A stretch of 64,000 nt of DNA. It comes from LMUY01 sp965199005 (GTDB lineage: Bacteria; Pseudomonadota; Alphaproteobacteria; Acetobacterales; Acetobacteraceae). Below are positions 9,739-18,737 of this stretch, piece by piece; positions within the stretch are counted from its first letter, which is position 1, and the number at the start of each line of letters is the position of its first letter. The position numbers and the translations under genes are program-made. The stretch lies in contig CBDAQK010000007.1 in assembly GCA_965199005.1 (NCBI GenBank), positions 434,001 to 498,000 on the forward strand, read 5' to 3'. Under the pieces are notes generated by a model. The model searched no databases. It had not been told where the DNA came from and worked only from the letters and a program-made list of their open reading frames with translations.

Positions 9739-9802
9739 CCGCGTGGGTATCGCGCCGGACAATCAAACCCAGACGAATGGGCGAACGCAGGCGGATAGGC
9801 CA

Positions 9803-10651
9803 GTGAGCAGCATCGAACAAACTGTTGCGATAGTGGGGATGGCGGCTCCCGGCCGGGCGAGCCCCCGGCGGGCCCGTCGTTCCTCGCGATTTCTTTCGCC
9901 GACGATCGTGCGGTACCTCGCCATCCTTGCCTTCCTCGCGGTGGCCGCCGCGGTTTGGCAATTCGCTTCGTCGGTCATGCCACCGGTTTTGATCCCCTCT
10001 CCGGCGCGGGTGTGGGTCCGGATGCTGCAACTGTGGAGTGACCCGGCGTTCTCAGCCTATCTCGCAGCCTCGCTCTGGCATGTCGGGGCCACGATTGCGA
10101 TCGCGTTCGTCGTTGGCGTCTCCATCGCGCTGGTGGCGTATTTCCAACCCGTCCTGCAGCCGGCGGCCTATCAGCGGCTGGCGCCGTTCCTGAATTCATT
10201 CTCCAGCGTCGGCTGGGCCTTCCTGGCGCTGATCTGGTTCGGCATCAACGACGGTGCCGTCATCTTCGCATCGTCCGTCGCATTGGTCCCCATCGCGTTG
10301 ATGAACGCCGGCGCAGGGCTGCGCGAGCTCAACGCCGAGATTCTGGAAATGTCGGTGAGCTTCAGCCGCTCACCGGGCCGGCGGACCTATTTCGTCATCC
10401 TGCCGATGCTCTTCCCGTATCTGTTTGCGACATTGCGGCTCTGTTTCAGCATTTCCTGGCAGATCGTGCTGGCGGTGGAGTTGCTCACCGGGTCGGGCGG
10501 GCTCGGCACGCTCATCAGCGTTGCCCGGCAGCGCTATTGGACCGACATGGTGTTCGCCATCGGCCTTCTCATCATCGCCATCGTCTACGTGACGGATCGC
10601 TGGGTGTTCGCCTTCATTCAGCGGCGGCTGAGGTCCCATTATGCCGTCTGA
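9803..10651 (+). CDS. ABC importer permease (SsuC/TauC type), first of a pair
   Basis: This is an inner-membrane permease with about six helices, in the BPD_transp_1 family. The first helix starts near TIVRYLAILAFLAVAAAVW and a short EAA-like loop (ELNAEILEMSVSFSRSPGR) contacts the ATPase. The start is uncertain: GTG 9803 has a ggatagg site in front and gives 282 residues, GTG 9743 lies just after the previous stop, and the open frame reaches back to 9671. The stop overlaps the second permease gene, so the two are likely to work as a heterodimer. Confidence 0.85.
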   Translation: MSSIEQTVAIVGMAAPGRASPRRARRSSRFLSPTIVRYLAILAFLAVAAAVWQFASSVMPPVLIPSPARVWVRMLQLWSDPAFSAYLAASLWHVGATIAIAFVVGVSIALVAYFQPVLQPAAYQRLAPFLNSFSSVGWAFLALIWFGINDGAVIFASSVALVPIALMNAGAGLRELNAEILEMSVSFSRSPGRRTYFVILPMLFPYLFATLRLCFSISWQIVLAVELLTGSGGLGTLISVARQRYWTDMVFAIGLLIIAIVYVTDRWVFAFIQRRLRSHYAV

Positions 10652-11504
10652 CCTGGTCCTCCCCGCCGGGTCACGGCGCCTGGGGCGATTGCTCGCCGAA
10701 TTGCTGGTGGTGATCGCCATCATCGGCTGGTGGCTGACGGCGCGGACCTTGCCGGACGGCATTTTTCCCTCCCCGGCGGGCGTCGCCGTAGTGTTGAGCC
10801 AGTTGCTGGTTGACCCCAATTTCTGGGCCAACGCGGGTGCTACGGCACTGAGGGTCAGCCTTGCTGTTGCCATTGCCACCCCGATCGGCACCATGCTGGG
10901 CGTGCTGCCCCGTTACGTGCCCGCCACTGGTGGCGTCGTGGAGGACGTGCTCATCCCGTTCTTCGGGGCATTCCCGTCCATTGTCTGGGCGATCCTGGGC
11001 ACGGTTTGGTTCGGTGTTACGTCGACCGCCGTGGTCATCGTGCAGATGCTGATCGTGGTGCCGTTCTGCCTGGTGAACGTCAGTGAAGGGGCCAAGAACA
11101 TCCCGGCTGAAGAGGTCGAGATGGGCCGTAGCTTCGGGCGCGGCGGCCTGGCGCTGTTTTGGCGGGTCGAACTGCCTTATCTCAGCCCATACATCCTGGC
11201 CGGCGCCCGAATAGCATATGGCGTGTGCTGGAAAATCAGCCTGATCGCCGAATTATTCGGGGCGCGGTCCGGACTGGGCTTCATGCTGCAGGAGGCGCAG
11301 GACCTGAACGATCCCGACACCATCCTGGCGATCTGCCTCGTCATCGTCGTGTTCGTGATTGTGGGGGAGTGGCTGATCCTGCGGCCGCTTGCGAGGGTCT
11401 TTGATATTGGTGGCGGGCCGGGCACGCCGGGGATTGGGGCGTTGGCGTTCTATGCCGGTTCCGCCCGCCGGGTCGCGGCCGCATTACGGATGGGAGGCAA
11501 GTGA
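10641..11504 (+). CDS. ABC importer permease (SsuC/TauC type), second of a pair
   Basis: The 287-residue permease begins inside the end of the preceding permease gene (11 bases overlap). It has the same hydrophobic layout, with a conserved cytoplasmic loop AEEVEMGRSFGRGGLALFW near residue 155 that fits the EAA motif region. With the previous permease, the ATPase at 7949 and the binding protein at 8758 it makes a complete importer. Two different permease subunits instead of one homodimer is less common for sulfonate/nitrate-type systems. The stop overlaps the next start (TGATG). Confidence 0.88.
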   Translation: MPSDLVLPAGSRRLGRLLAELLVVIAIIGWWLTARTLPDGIFPSPAGVAVVLSQLLVDPNFWANAGATALRVSLAVAIATPIGTMLGVLPRYVPATGGVVEDVLIPFFGAFPSIVWAILGTVWFGVTSTAVVIVQMLIVVPFCLVNVSEGAKNIPAEEVEMGRSFGRGGLALFWRVELPYLSPYILAGARIAYGVCWKISLIAELFGARSGLGFMLQEAQDLNDPDTILAICLVIVVFVIVGEWLILRPLARVFDIGGGPGTPGIGALAFYAGSARRVAAALRMGGK

Positions 11505-12520
11505 TGCAAAACCGCTGGCGATTGCTGGTTTGGGGCGGCGGCGCCATCGGCGGCACGGTTGCGGCCTATTTGAGCCGAGCCGGGCATGATGTGACGGTGG
11601 TGGATATCGACGCGGCGCATGTCGCTGCTATCCGCGAGGGCGGCATAGCGATCTCGGGGCCAATCGAGACATTCACCACCCCGTTGCCTGCCTTCACCCC
11701 GGATGCGTTGCAGGGCCAATGGGATATCGTTCTGCTGGCTGTCAAGGGCCACCATACGGCCGAGGCGTGCCGGGCACTCGTCCCGCATCTGACCCAACAG
11801 GGCTTCGTCGTTTCGCTCCAGAATGGGCTGTGCGAGGACGTCATCGCCTCGATCGCCGGACGCGAGCGCACGATTGGCTGCTTCGTGAACTTCGCCGCGG
11901 ATTGGCTGGCGCCAGGCAGCGTGCGGTTCGGCCAATGGGGTGTCATGGCACTCGGCGAACTCGACGGCCGCCTGACCGAGCGGCTGCACGGCCTTGTCAA
12001 ACTCATGCAGGATTTCGAGCCCAACGCCATCGCGACCGACAATGTCGAGGCCTATCTTTGGGGCAAGCTGGGCTTTGCGACGATGCTGTACGTCACCACG
12101 ATCGGCCATTCGCCCATGGTGGCGTTGCTGGAACGGCCGGACTTGTTGCCCATCTGGCGGGCCGCCTGCGGGGAGACGATGGCGGTGGCGCGGGCGCTTG
12201 GCCTCGTCCCGCGAGGGTTCGACGGGTTCGACCCGGACGCGTTCATGCCTGGCGCGAGCGCGGCGGCGGCGCAGTCCAGCGTGAACAAGATGCTGAGCGT
12301 GCTGCGCCCCAGCAGCAAGACGCATTCGGGCATGTGGCGCGACATTGCCATCCGCAAGCGCAAGACCGAGGTCGACGTCCAACTCGTTCCCATTATCGAG
12401 ATGGGCGAGGCAGCCGGCGTGGCGTGCCCGACCTTGCGACGGTTGGTGGACCAGGTCCACGCGCTGGAGCGCGGGGAGGCGATCCAGTACGACGATGCAT
12501 TGCTCGACCTGGTGCAATAA
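11504..12520 (+). CDS. Ketopantoate reductase-like NAD(P)-dependent dehydrogenase (ApbA/PanE family)
   Basis: The 338-residue protein starts with a Rossmann motif, GGGAIGG at residues 11-17, and has the ApbA N-terminal layout (VAAYLSRAGHDVTVVDID) plus the C-terminal helical domain (KTHSGMWRDIAIRKRKTEVD, with the family's S/H-M-x-x-D core). It should reduce a 2-keto acid or oxidise a 2-hydroxy acid with NADPH. In a catabolic operon it is less likely to serve pantothenate synthesis than to process a pathway intermediate. ATG 11504 follows a gggagg site and overlaps the upstream stop. Confidence 0.88.
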   Translation: MQNRWRLLVWGGGAIGGTVAAYLSRAGHDVTVVDIDAAHVAAIREGGIAISGPIETFTTPLPAFTPDALQGQWDIVLLAVKGHHTAEACRALVPHLTQQGFVVSLQNGLCEDVIASIAGRERTIGCFVNFAADWLAPGSVRFGQWGVMALGELDGRLTERLHGLVKLMQDFEPNAIATDNVEAYLWGKLGFATMLYVTTIGHSPMVALLERPDLLPIWRAACGETMAVARALGLVPRGFDGFDPDAFMPGASAAAAQSSVNKMLSVLRPSSKTHSGMWRDIAIRKRKTEVDVQLVPIIEMGEAAGVACPTLRRLVDQVHALERGEAIQYDDALLDLVQ

Positions 12521-12534
12521 GGAGAATCCAAACG

Positions 12535-14001
12535 ATGGACATGTCACCGCCCGATAATGATACGGCTAAGCCGTTCGTGATCGACTTCGTCGAACGCAAC
12601 CGGGACGCGTTGGCCGGGGTCGGCGACCATCTGTTCTACTATGGCGAGATGGGCATGCAGGAGACCCGTAGCGCCGGGTTGATGACGGCGCTGCTGGAGA
12701 GGCATGGGTTTACAGTCACGCGGGGGATTTCCGGCTTCGAAACCTCGTTCTTGGCCACGTACGGGCACGGCTCCCCCATCATCGCGCTGCACACCGAGTA
12801 TGATGCCAACCCGGGTAACAGCCAGCGATCCGGTGTCGCCGAGCGGGCGGAGATCGTGCCGGGTGCGCCGGGCCATTGCGAGGGGCACAACGTCAACGGT
12901 GCCGTGATGATCGCCGCCGCGCTGGCCATCCGCTATGCCATGGAGCGGTTCGGCCTTCCGGGAACGCTCAAGGTTTTCGGTGCTTCGGCTGAGGAGCAGC
13001 TGCTGAGCCGGCCGTATTTCGTGCGGGACGGCCTGTTCGACGACGTCGACCTCGCCTTTCACGACCACGTCCTGGACGAGTTCAAGGCGGATTACGGAAT
13101 TATCCAGAGCGCCGCGATCTCGGCCGATTTCAGCTTCCACGGCGAAGCCGCGCATTCCGCAGTGGCACCCTGGAAAGGCCGCGATGCGTTGGACGCAATG
13201 GTGCTCATGGATGTCGGCCTGGCGCAGTATCGCGAGCACATGAAGCCGACCATGATGATGCATCGCGTGTTCACCCATGGCGGTGAGCAGCCGAACGTCA
13301 TACCGGCCAAGGCCGCGGCGTGGTGGTATTTTCGGGACCCTACGGCAGAGGGCGTCCGCGTGTTGTTCGACCGCGCGAAACGCATTGCCGAAGGCGCCGC
13401 CATCATGGCGAATTGCGAGCTTTCGGTGGATATCCGGGCGGCCGTCTGGCCGGTGCGGCTGAACCAGACCATTGCCACCGTGATCCAGCGCAACGTCGAA
13501 GTGGTCGGCATGCCCGAATGGACGGAGCAGGAGCAGAGCTTCGCCCGCGCCCTGCAGAAGCAAGCCAAGATGCGGGAGGACGGCTTGCGGGCCAGCACGA
13601 CCCCGCTCACCGGGCCGAGCGCGCAGATTACCGCGTCCAACGATTGTGGGGATGTGTCGTGGAAAGTGCCGATGGGGCGGCTGTGGTTTCCCGGAAATGT
13701 GCCGCATTTGCCGTTCCACCACTGGACAGCCGGGGCGGCGCTGGCAACGTCGATCGCGCATAAGGGCGGCGTCGCCGGTGCAAAGGCGCTCGCCGCCTCC
13801 GTGGTGGATTTCCTGGTAGACCCGGAATTGGTGGCACAGACCAAGGCGAGCTTCGCCAGCGAGATCGGGGACACCGTCTACGCGCCGCTTTTGCCGGCCG
13901 ATCAGCGCGCGCCTGCCCATCTGAATCGGGAGCTGATGGAGCGGTTCCGGCCCGCAATGGAAGAGTTCTACCCGAAAGACCAGCCAAACTTCGTTGTCTG
14001 A
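12535..14001 (+). CDS. M20-family amidohydrolase/peptidase (AbgB-like)
   Basis: The 488-residue protein belongs to the zinc-dependent M20 amidohydrolases. Metal-site blocks are visible: ALHTEYDANPG near residue 83, GHCEGHNVNGA near 117 and ASAEEQLLSRP near 152, with the FHGEAAHSA dimerisation lid further on. Long AbgB-like members cleave p-aminobenzoyl-glutamate and other N-acyl amino acids. I start it at ATG 12535, behind an aaggag site; the open frame extends much further upstream only as a shadow of the reductase gene. Within the operon it probably hydrolyses an amide bond of the imported substrate. Confidence 0.9.
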   Translation: MDMSPPDNDTAKPFVIDFVERNRDALAGVGDHLFYYGEMGMQETRSAGLMTALLERHGFTVTRGISGFETSFLATYGHGSPIIALHTEYDANPGNSQRSGVAERAEIVPGAPGHCEGHNVNGAVMIAAALAIRYAMERFGLPGTLKVFGASAEEQLLSRPYFVRDGLFDDVDLAFHDHVLDEFKADYGIIQSAAISADFSFHGEAAHSAVAPWKGRDALDAMVLMDVGLAQYREHMKPTMMMHRVFTHGGEQPNVIPAKAAAWWYFRDPTAEGVRVLFDRAKRIAEGAAIMANCELSVDIRAAVWPVRLNQTIATVIQRNVEVVGMPEWTEQEQSFARALQKQAKMREDGLRASTTPLTGPSAQITASNDCGDVSWKVPMGRLWFPGNVPHLPFHHWTAGAALATSIAHKGGVAGAKALAASVVDFLVDPELVAQTKASFASEIGDTVYAPLLPADQRAPAHLNRELMERFRPAMEEFYPKDQPNFVV

Positions 14002-14028
14002 CAGCGTTCAAAGAGGAAATCCAAAATC

Positions 14029-14874
14029 ATGACCAGCCGCTACCCACGTTCCTGGCAATGGCCAGGTGGTGCCAAAATCGCGATGTCCGTGAACATGGCG
14101 CTGGAGGCGTTTCGCTTCAAAAGCCAATACACCCAGGAGGGAAAGCCCGGGCGTGTCGATCACTTCTCGCTCTCCTATGCCGAGTATGGCGCCAAGGCGG
14201 GCGTGTGGCGCATCCTCGACTTCCTGGACGAGTTCGGAATCAAGGGCAGCATGTCGCTGAATGGCAAGGCGGCTGAGCTTTACCCTCAGGCGGTTCGCGC
14301 CGTGGCGGAGGCCGGGCACGAGTTGGTCGGCCACGGCTGGGAAAACGATGTGATCACCGACGACGAGGACCCGGCGCGCGAGCTGGACGAAATCCGCCGC
14401 GTGACCGCGGCCATCACCGAAGCCGGCGGCGTCCGCCCGGTGGGTTGGACCAGCCCAGGCAGCGCCGGCTCCGCCAACACTTTGTCCTTCCTTGCCGGGG
14501 AGGGATACATCTGGAACGGCGACGAGGCGAATGACGACCTGCCGTATGTGAAAACCACCGCCAATGGTCCGATGGTGGCGCTGCCCCGGGTCAACATGCC
14601 GACCAACGACCTCAGCATCTGGATCCTCGGCAAGAACCCACCCGGCGTCATTTGGGAGCAGTTCAAGGACACGTTCGACGAGTTGTACGCCGAGGGCCAG
14701 CGCGGCTCGCCAAAATGGGTCGAGATCGTGCTGCACGCGCACATGGCCGGCCGCCCGACCCTGATCCCCACGCTGCGCCGCTGCATCCAATACGCCCGGG
14801 AACACGAGGCGGTATGGTTCCCGCGCAAGCGCGACATCGCCGAGTGGACGCTGAAGCACGAGAGTACGACCTGA
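14029..14874 (+). CDS. Polysaccharide deacetylase-family (NodB/PuuE-like) hydrolase
   Basis: The 281-residue protein has a NodB-type fold. Visible blocks are WRILDFLDEFGIKGSMSLNG, then AGHELVGHGWEND, which carries histidines of the metal site or its equivalent, and the WTSPGSAGS strand. There is no signal peptide, which argues against a cell-wall role and for cytoplasmic members such as PuuE-type allantoinases, which open cyclic ureides or amides. Placement between the M20 amidohydrolase and the flavin monooxygenase supports a role in small-molecule C-N bond hydrolysis. The stop overlaps the next start (TGATG). Confidence 0.85.
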   Translation: MTSRYPRSWQWPGGAKIAMSVNMALEAFRFKSQYTQEGKPGRVDHFSLSYAEYGAKAGVWRILDFLDEFGIKGSMSLNGKAAELYPQAVRAVAEAGHELVGHGWENDVITDDEDPARELDEIRRVTAAITEAGGVRPVGWTSPGSAGSANTLSFLAGEGYIWNGDEANDDLPYVKTTANGPMVALPRVNMPTNDLSIWILGKNPPGVIWEQFKDTFDELYAEGQRGSPKWVEIVLHAHMAGRPTLIPTLRRCIQYAREHEAVWFPRKRDIAEWTLKHESTT

Positions 14875-15998
14875 TGGCGGCGCGGTACATGTCCGCTGGC
14901 CCGCGGTACAAACTGGGCCTGTTCGGCTTCCTGCACGAGGGGGCCAACACCGTCACCACGGCGCCGGAGCGCTGGCCCGGCACCTGGGATGACATCGAGA
15001 CGATGGCCCGCCATGCCGACGCGGCGGGGCTCGACTTCCTGCTCCCCTATGCACGGTGGAAGGGCATCCCGGGGGCGGTGCAGAACCGATTGCACTCGTT
15101 CGAAAACCTGACGGCGGCCAGCGCCATCGCCGCCATCACGAAGCGGATCGGCGTGTTTGCCACCGTCCACACCACGATCATGCACCCGGTCATCGCCGCC
15201 AAGATGATGGTCACGCTGGACCATATCAGCCGCGGCCGGGCGGGGGTGAACATCGTTTGCGGTTGGAACCAGGCCGATTTCGACATGTTCGGCATCAAAC
15301 AGCTCGAGCATGACGAGCGTTACGTGCAGGGTAGCGAGTGGTACAACGTCTGGTCCCGCCTGGTGTGCGGCGCACCGGAGCCGTTCGACTATTCGGGCAA
15401 GCACTACCCGGGCCTGAAAGCGGTCTCTGGCCTGCCTGCGTCGGTGCAGATGTCGCGCCCGGTGGTCGTCAACGCCGCGTATTCGCCGGCTGGCCGCGAT
15501 TTCGCCGTGCGCACGTCCGACTATCTGATGACCATCATGGAGACCGAGGAACTGGCCGTGCAGGAACTCGCGGACATCCGGGCCCGCGAGGCGAAGGTGA
15601 AGCGCGACCGGCCGCTCGAAGTGCTGAGTGCCTGCTACGTCGTCTGCCGCCCGACCCGGCAGGAGGCGGAGGATTTCCACACATATTACGCCGAGGACAT
15701 GGCCGACCAGAAAGGGCTGGACTACTGGATTTCCAGCCGTAAACTTGGGGGCGGCAGCATGCCGGATCTTATCTACAAGCTTCGCAAGCGCATCGCGGGC
15801 GGCAATTCGAACCTACCGCTGATTGGTTCGCCGCAGGATATCGCCGACCAGATGATCGAAATGAGCCGGATTGGCTATGGCGGCGCGGCCCTCAGTTTCA
15901 TGAACTTCCATGAGGTGCCATATTTCGCCGAAACGGTGATACCAATTCTGCGCAAGGCGGGGCTGCGGGAGGAGGGGATGCAGGCGGCCGCGGCATAA
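14874..15998 (+). CDS. Luciferase-like flavin-dependent monooxygenase (RutA/SfnG-like)
   Basis: The 374-residue protein is a class C flavin monooxygenase of the LLM family. The opening KLGLFGFLHEGANT, the TTIMHPVIAAKMMVTLDHISRGR block and GVNIVCGWNQADFDMFG match the alkanesulfonate/pyrimidine/dimethylsulfone group, which uses reduced FMN and oxygen. No flavin reductase gene is in the operon, so FMNH2 must come from elsewhere. The start overlaps the deacetylase stop; the open frame extends upstream only as a shadow. It probably performs the oxygen-dependent step of the pathway. Confidence 0.9.
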   Translation: MAARYMSAGPRYKLGLFGFLHEGANTVTTAPERWPGTWDDIETMARHADAAGLDFLLPYARWKGIPGAVQNRLHSFENLTAASAIAAITKRIGVFATVHTTIMHPVIAAKMMVTLDHISRGRAGVNIVCGWNQADFDMFGIKQLEHDERYVQGSEWYNVWSRLVCGAPEPFDYSGKHYPGLKAVSGLPASVQMSRPVVVNAAYSPAGRDFAVRTSDYLMTIMETEELAVQELADIRAREAKVKRDRPLEVLSACYVVCRPTRQEAEDFHTYYAEDMADQKGLDYWISSRKLGGGSMPDLIYKLRKRIAGGNSNLPLIGSPQDIADQMIEMSRIGYGGAALSFMNFHEVPYFAETVIPILRKAGLREEGMQAAAA

Positions 15999-16000
15999 TC

Positions 16001-17047
16001 TTGGAGTGGCCCTTGGCGGATCTCAGTGTTGAACGGAAGCTCCTGCTCCAGAACCTGAGGTTGCGGCACTTCCGGCTGATGCTCACTTTATACGAGACCC
16101 GCAGCGTGGTGCGGACGGCGGAATTGCATCATGTGAGCGCGGCCGCGATCTCCAAGACGCGGGCTGAGATCGAGGCGTTGGTGGGCGGGCCAGTCTTCGA
16201 CCACCTTCATCAGCGATGGGAGCCGACGGTCATCGGCGCCCATATGATTGCCGCCGCCCGCCGGATCACGGCCGAACTGGAATGCCTGAGCAGTGAGTTG
16301 GTGCTGCTGCGCGAGGGGGTGCATGGCTCGGTGACGCTCGGCTATCGCACGAACTCGATGGTGTCGTTCATCGCCAGCACAACCAGCCGGTTCAAGGCGG
16401 AATTCCCAGACGTCAACATCCGGCTGATCGATGGTGGGTTGCCGGAATTGCTGAACCAGATGAGCAAGGGTGAAGTCGACCTCATCGTCAGCCCCATGGT
16501 GGAGGAATGCCGCTTTTTGGCGACCTCCTCCGTCGTTTTGCGCAACGAGGAGCATGTGGTGATTGCCAGCCGGGGGCACACCCTGGAGGGCGCGCGGTCC
16601 CTGTCCTGGGACGCCCTGGTCGGTCACGCCTGGTGCATGCCCCCCAGCGGCACCCGAACCCGCGACCACCTGGAGGCGGCCTTGCGTGGGCATGCGCTGA
16701 GCTTTCCCTCCCAACTGATCGAGTCGAATTCGTTCCTGATGACGATCGCGTTGATGCAGCAAATGCCCTTGTTGAGCTTGGTTCCGGTCGGGATCGCTTG
16801 GCAATTGGAATCCGAGATCGCCACCATCCTGCCGATCGCGGTCGAGGGTGTCAGCGACCCGGTGCGGCTGGTGTGGCCGGAGGGATTGGCGATGTCCCCG
16901 GCAACCCGCAGGTTTCGCGACTTCATCCTCGGCGAAGCGCGCGACATGCCTGCCTCGCGGGCGACCCGGGTGGGCGACAGCGTCACCATCAAGGTGGCTG
17001 ACGACGAGAAACGGTTTCGGTTCATCGAACCACTGGTGGAGGAGTGA
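16001..17047 (+). CDS. LysR-family transcriptional regulator
   Basis: The protein of about 345 residues has an N-terminal helix-turn-helix (LRLRHFRLMLTLYETRSVVRTAELHHVSAAAISK, given here as the helix region of roughly residues 18-50) and a LysR effector domain (LGYRTNSMVSFIASTTSRFK onwards). The start is unclear: TTG 16001 opens the frame, while TTG 16013 has a ttggag site at the right distance. It is encoded inside the operon it probably controls, in the same direction, rather than divergently as is usual for LysR genes. The effector is likely to be the imported substrate or an intermediate. Confidence 0.88.
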   Translation: MEWPLADLSVERKLLLQNLRLRHFRLMLTLYETRSVVRTAELHHVSAAAISKTRAEIEALVGGPVFDHLHQRWEPTVIGAHMIAAARRITAELECLSSELVLLREGVHGSVTLGYRTNSMVSFIASTTSRFKAEFPDVNIRLIDGGLPELLNQMSKGEVDLIVSPMVEECRFLATSSVVLRNEEHVVIASRGHTLEGARSLSWDALVGHAWCMPPSGTRTRDHLEAALRGHALSFPSQLIESNSFLMTIALMQQMPLLSLVPVGIAWQLESEIATILPIAVEGVSDPVRLVWPEGLAMSPATRRFRDFILGEARDMPASRATRVGDSVTIKVADDEKRFRFIEPLVEE

Positions 17048-17049
17048 CG

Positions 17050-17925
17050 ATGACGAAGGTGTGCTGGATTGACGTGGATGGTATCCGAACCCGCTATTTC
17101 GACGCCGGGTCGGGGCCTGTCGTGCTGCTGGTGTATGGCGGCAATTTCGGCTCTGCGGACAGCGCCTCCAGCGCGGCCACGTGGGAGCCGGTGATCGACG
17201 GGCTCTCCGGCCGGTTCCGGATGGTTGCGCCGGACAAATTGGGGCAGGGACATACCGACAATCCTGTCGGTGACGATTACACGATGGATGCGGTGGCACG
17301 GCACCTGGCGCGGTTCATGGATGTATTGGATCTGCGCGACGTGCATCTGGTTGGGCACTCCCGCGGCGGCTTCCTGGTGACGCAACTGGCGCTGGATTTT
17401 CCGGACCGGGTCCGCTCCGTCACCATCGTCAACAGCAGCACCTTGGCCCCAGGTGTCGGACTGAACGAGGTGGTGCTGGCCAAGCCGCCCCATCCGCCCT
17501 TCACCCGGGAAAGTCTGCGCTGGGTCTATACGCGTTATTCCTACAGTGCGGCCCATGTCACGGATGCCTGGATCGAGAGCGGGTTCGACGTGCTGAACCT
17601 GCCCAAATACCGTGAGTCCGTGCGCAAGATGGAGGATGAGGGGTTGAAGACCCGCGTCTTCCTGCCCGAATTGGCCCGGCGCAAGCGCGACCTGCTCGAA
17701 CGCCTGGCCTCGATGGGCATGCAGCGGCCGACCCAACTCGTCTGGACCCGCAATGACGGCACGGCAACACTGGACCGTGGCATCGCCCTGTTCGACCTGA
17801 TTGCCTCCAAGGAGCGGCAGACCGCGCTACACGTGTTCAATGAATCCGGCCATTTCCCCTATCGCGAGCACCCGGCGCGGTTCAACGAATGTATCGCCGC
17901 CTTCATCCAGGAGCTTGCGGCATGA
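17050..17925 (+). CDS. Alpha/beta hydrolase, active-type triad
   Basis: The 291-residue protein has the C-C bond hydrolase/esterase layout: an oxyanion-loop region (VVLLVYGGNFG), nucleophile Ser104 in GHSRGGF, an acidic region in WTRNDGTATLD and catalytic His268 in ESGHFPYREHP. ATG 17050 follows a ggag site within the end of the LysR gene. The next gene is a clear paralog that overlaps it by four bases. Members of this family hydrolyse ring-fission products, esters or amides; this is presumably a late step of the operon's pathway. Confidence 0.88.
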   Translation: MTKVCWIDVDGIRTRYFDAGSGPVVLLVYGGNFGSADSASSAATWEPVIDGLSGRFRMVAPDKLGQGHTDNPVGDDYTMDAVARHLARFMDVLDLRDVHLVGHSRGGFLVTQLALDFPDRVRSVTIVNSSTLAPGVGLNEVVLAKPPHPPFTRESLRWVYTRYSYSAAHVTDAWIESGFDVLNLPKYRESVRKMEDEGLKTRVFLPELARRKRDLLERLASMGMQRPTQLVWTRNDGTATLDRGIALFDLIASKERQTALHVFNESGHFPYREHPARFNECIAAFIQELAA

Positions 17926-18737
17926 AGCGGATGACGGTGGATGGGGTGGAAACGGCCTATCTGGAGGCTGGTAGCTCCGGGCCGGTTGTCGTGCTGCTCC
18001 CCTGTGGTTTGTTCGGGGGCGGCACGCTGGAAGGGTTGTTTCCCACCACGGCCGCACTCTGGCAGCCCGTGTTGCCGGCGCTGGCCCAGGGATGCCGGGT
18101 GATTGCCCTGGATACGTTGGGGCAGGGGGGCACCGTCCGCGGGACACAGGACCCGTCGCTGGAGGGGGCGTTGGACCATCTCACGGGGTTCCTCGCCGCG
18201 TTGGACGCCGGGCCGACGCATCTGGTCGGGCATGACGAGGGCGGGATGCTGGCGGTTCGACTGGCGTTGCAGTCACCGGCGCTTGTCGCGTCCTGCACCA
18301 TCGTCGACGGCCCCTCGGTCGCCCCCTCGGGCGATGGGGTCAATAATTTGGTGCTGAAGAACCCGTTGCAGCCATTGCACAGCCCACAGGGCCGGCGCTG
18401 GGTGGCAGAGCGGGTATCCGCCAACCCGAACCATCTCACGCCAGACCTGCTGCAAACCGCTCCTGTCCCCAGCCAGACCGTGTCCATCGCCAAGGCGAAG
18501 GGCGACAATTTTGCCCGGTTCCGCGATGCCGGCCTTCCCGTGCCGGCCATGCTGGTGTGGGGCCAGCAGGATACGCTGTCGCCGCCGGCCTATGGGCGGT
18601 CCTTGTTCGACATCATCGCCGTGCACCAGACGGCAACGCAGTTCCATGTGCTGAACCAGGCGGGATATTTCTCCTACCGTGAGCAGCCGGGGCTGTTCAG
18701 CCGGTTGGTCGGTGGTTTCGTGCGGGCACTGACATGA
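17922..18737 (+). CDS. Alpha/beta hydrolase paralog with altered catalytic residues
   Basis: The 271-residue protein aligns with its upstream neighbour, but two catalytic positions differ. The nucleophile elbow reads GHDEGGM, so Asp105 replaces serine, and the C-terminal motif reads QAGYFSYREQP, so Tyr249 stands where the histidine should be. The acidic residue in WGQQDTLSP is kept. An Asp nucleophile occurs in epoxide hydrolases and haloalkane dehalogenases, but those still need the histidine. The protein may be a non-catalytic partner of the first hydrolase or have a different chemistry. It starts inside the stop of the first hydrolase and overlaps the next gene by four bases. Confidence 0.85.
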   Translation: MKRMTVDGVETAYLEAGSSGPVVVLLPCGLFGGGTLEGLFPTTAALWQPVLPALAQGCRVIALDTLGQGGTVRGTQDPSLEGALDHLTGFLAALDAGPTHLVGHDEGGMLAVRLALQSPALVASCTIVDGPSVAPSGDGVNNLVLKNPLQPLHSPQGRRWVAERVSANPNHLTPDLLQTAPVPSQTVSIAKAKGDNFARFRDAGLPVPAMLVWGQQDTLSPPAYGRSLFDIIAVHQTATQFHVLNQAGYFSYREQPGLFSRLVGGFVRALT

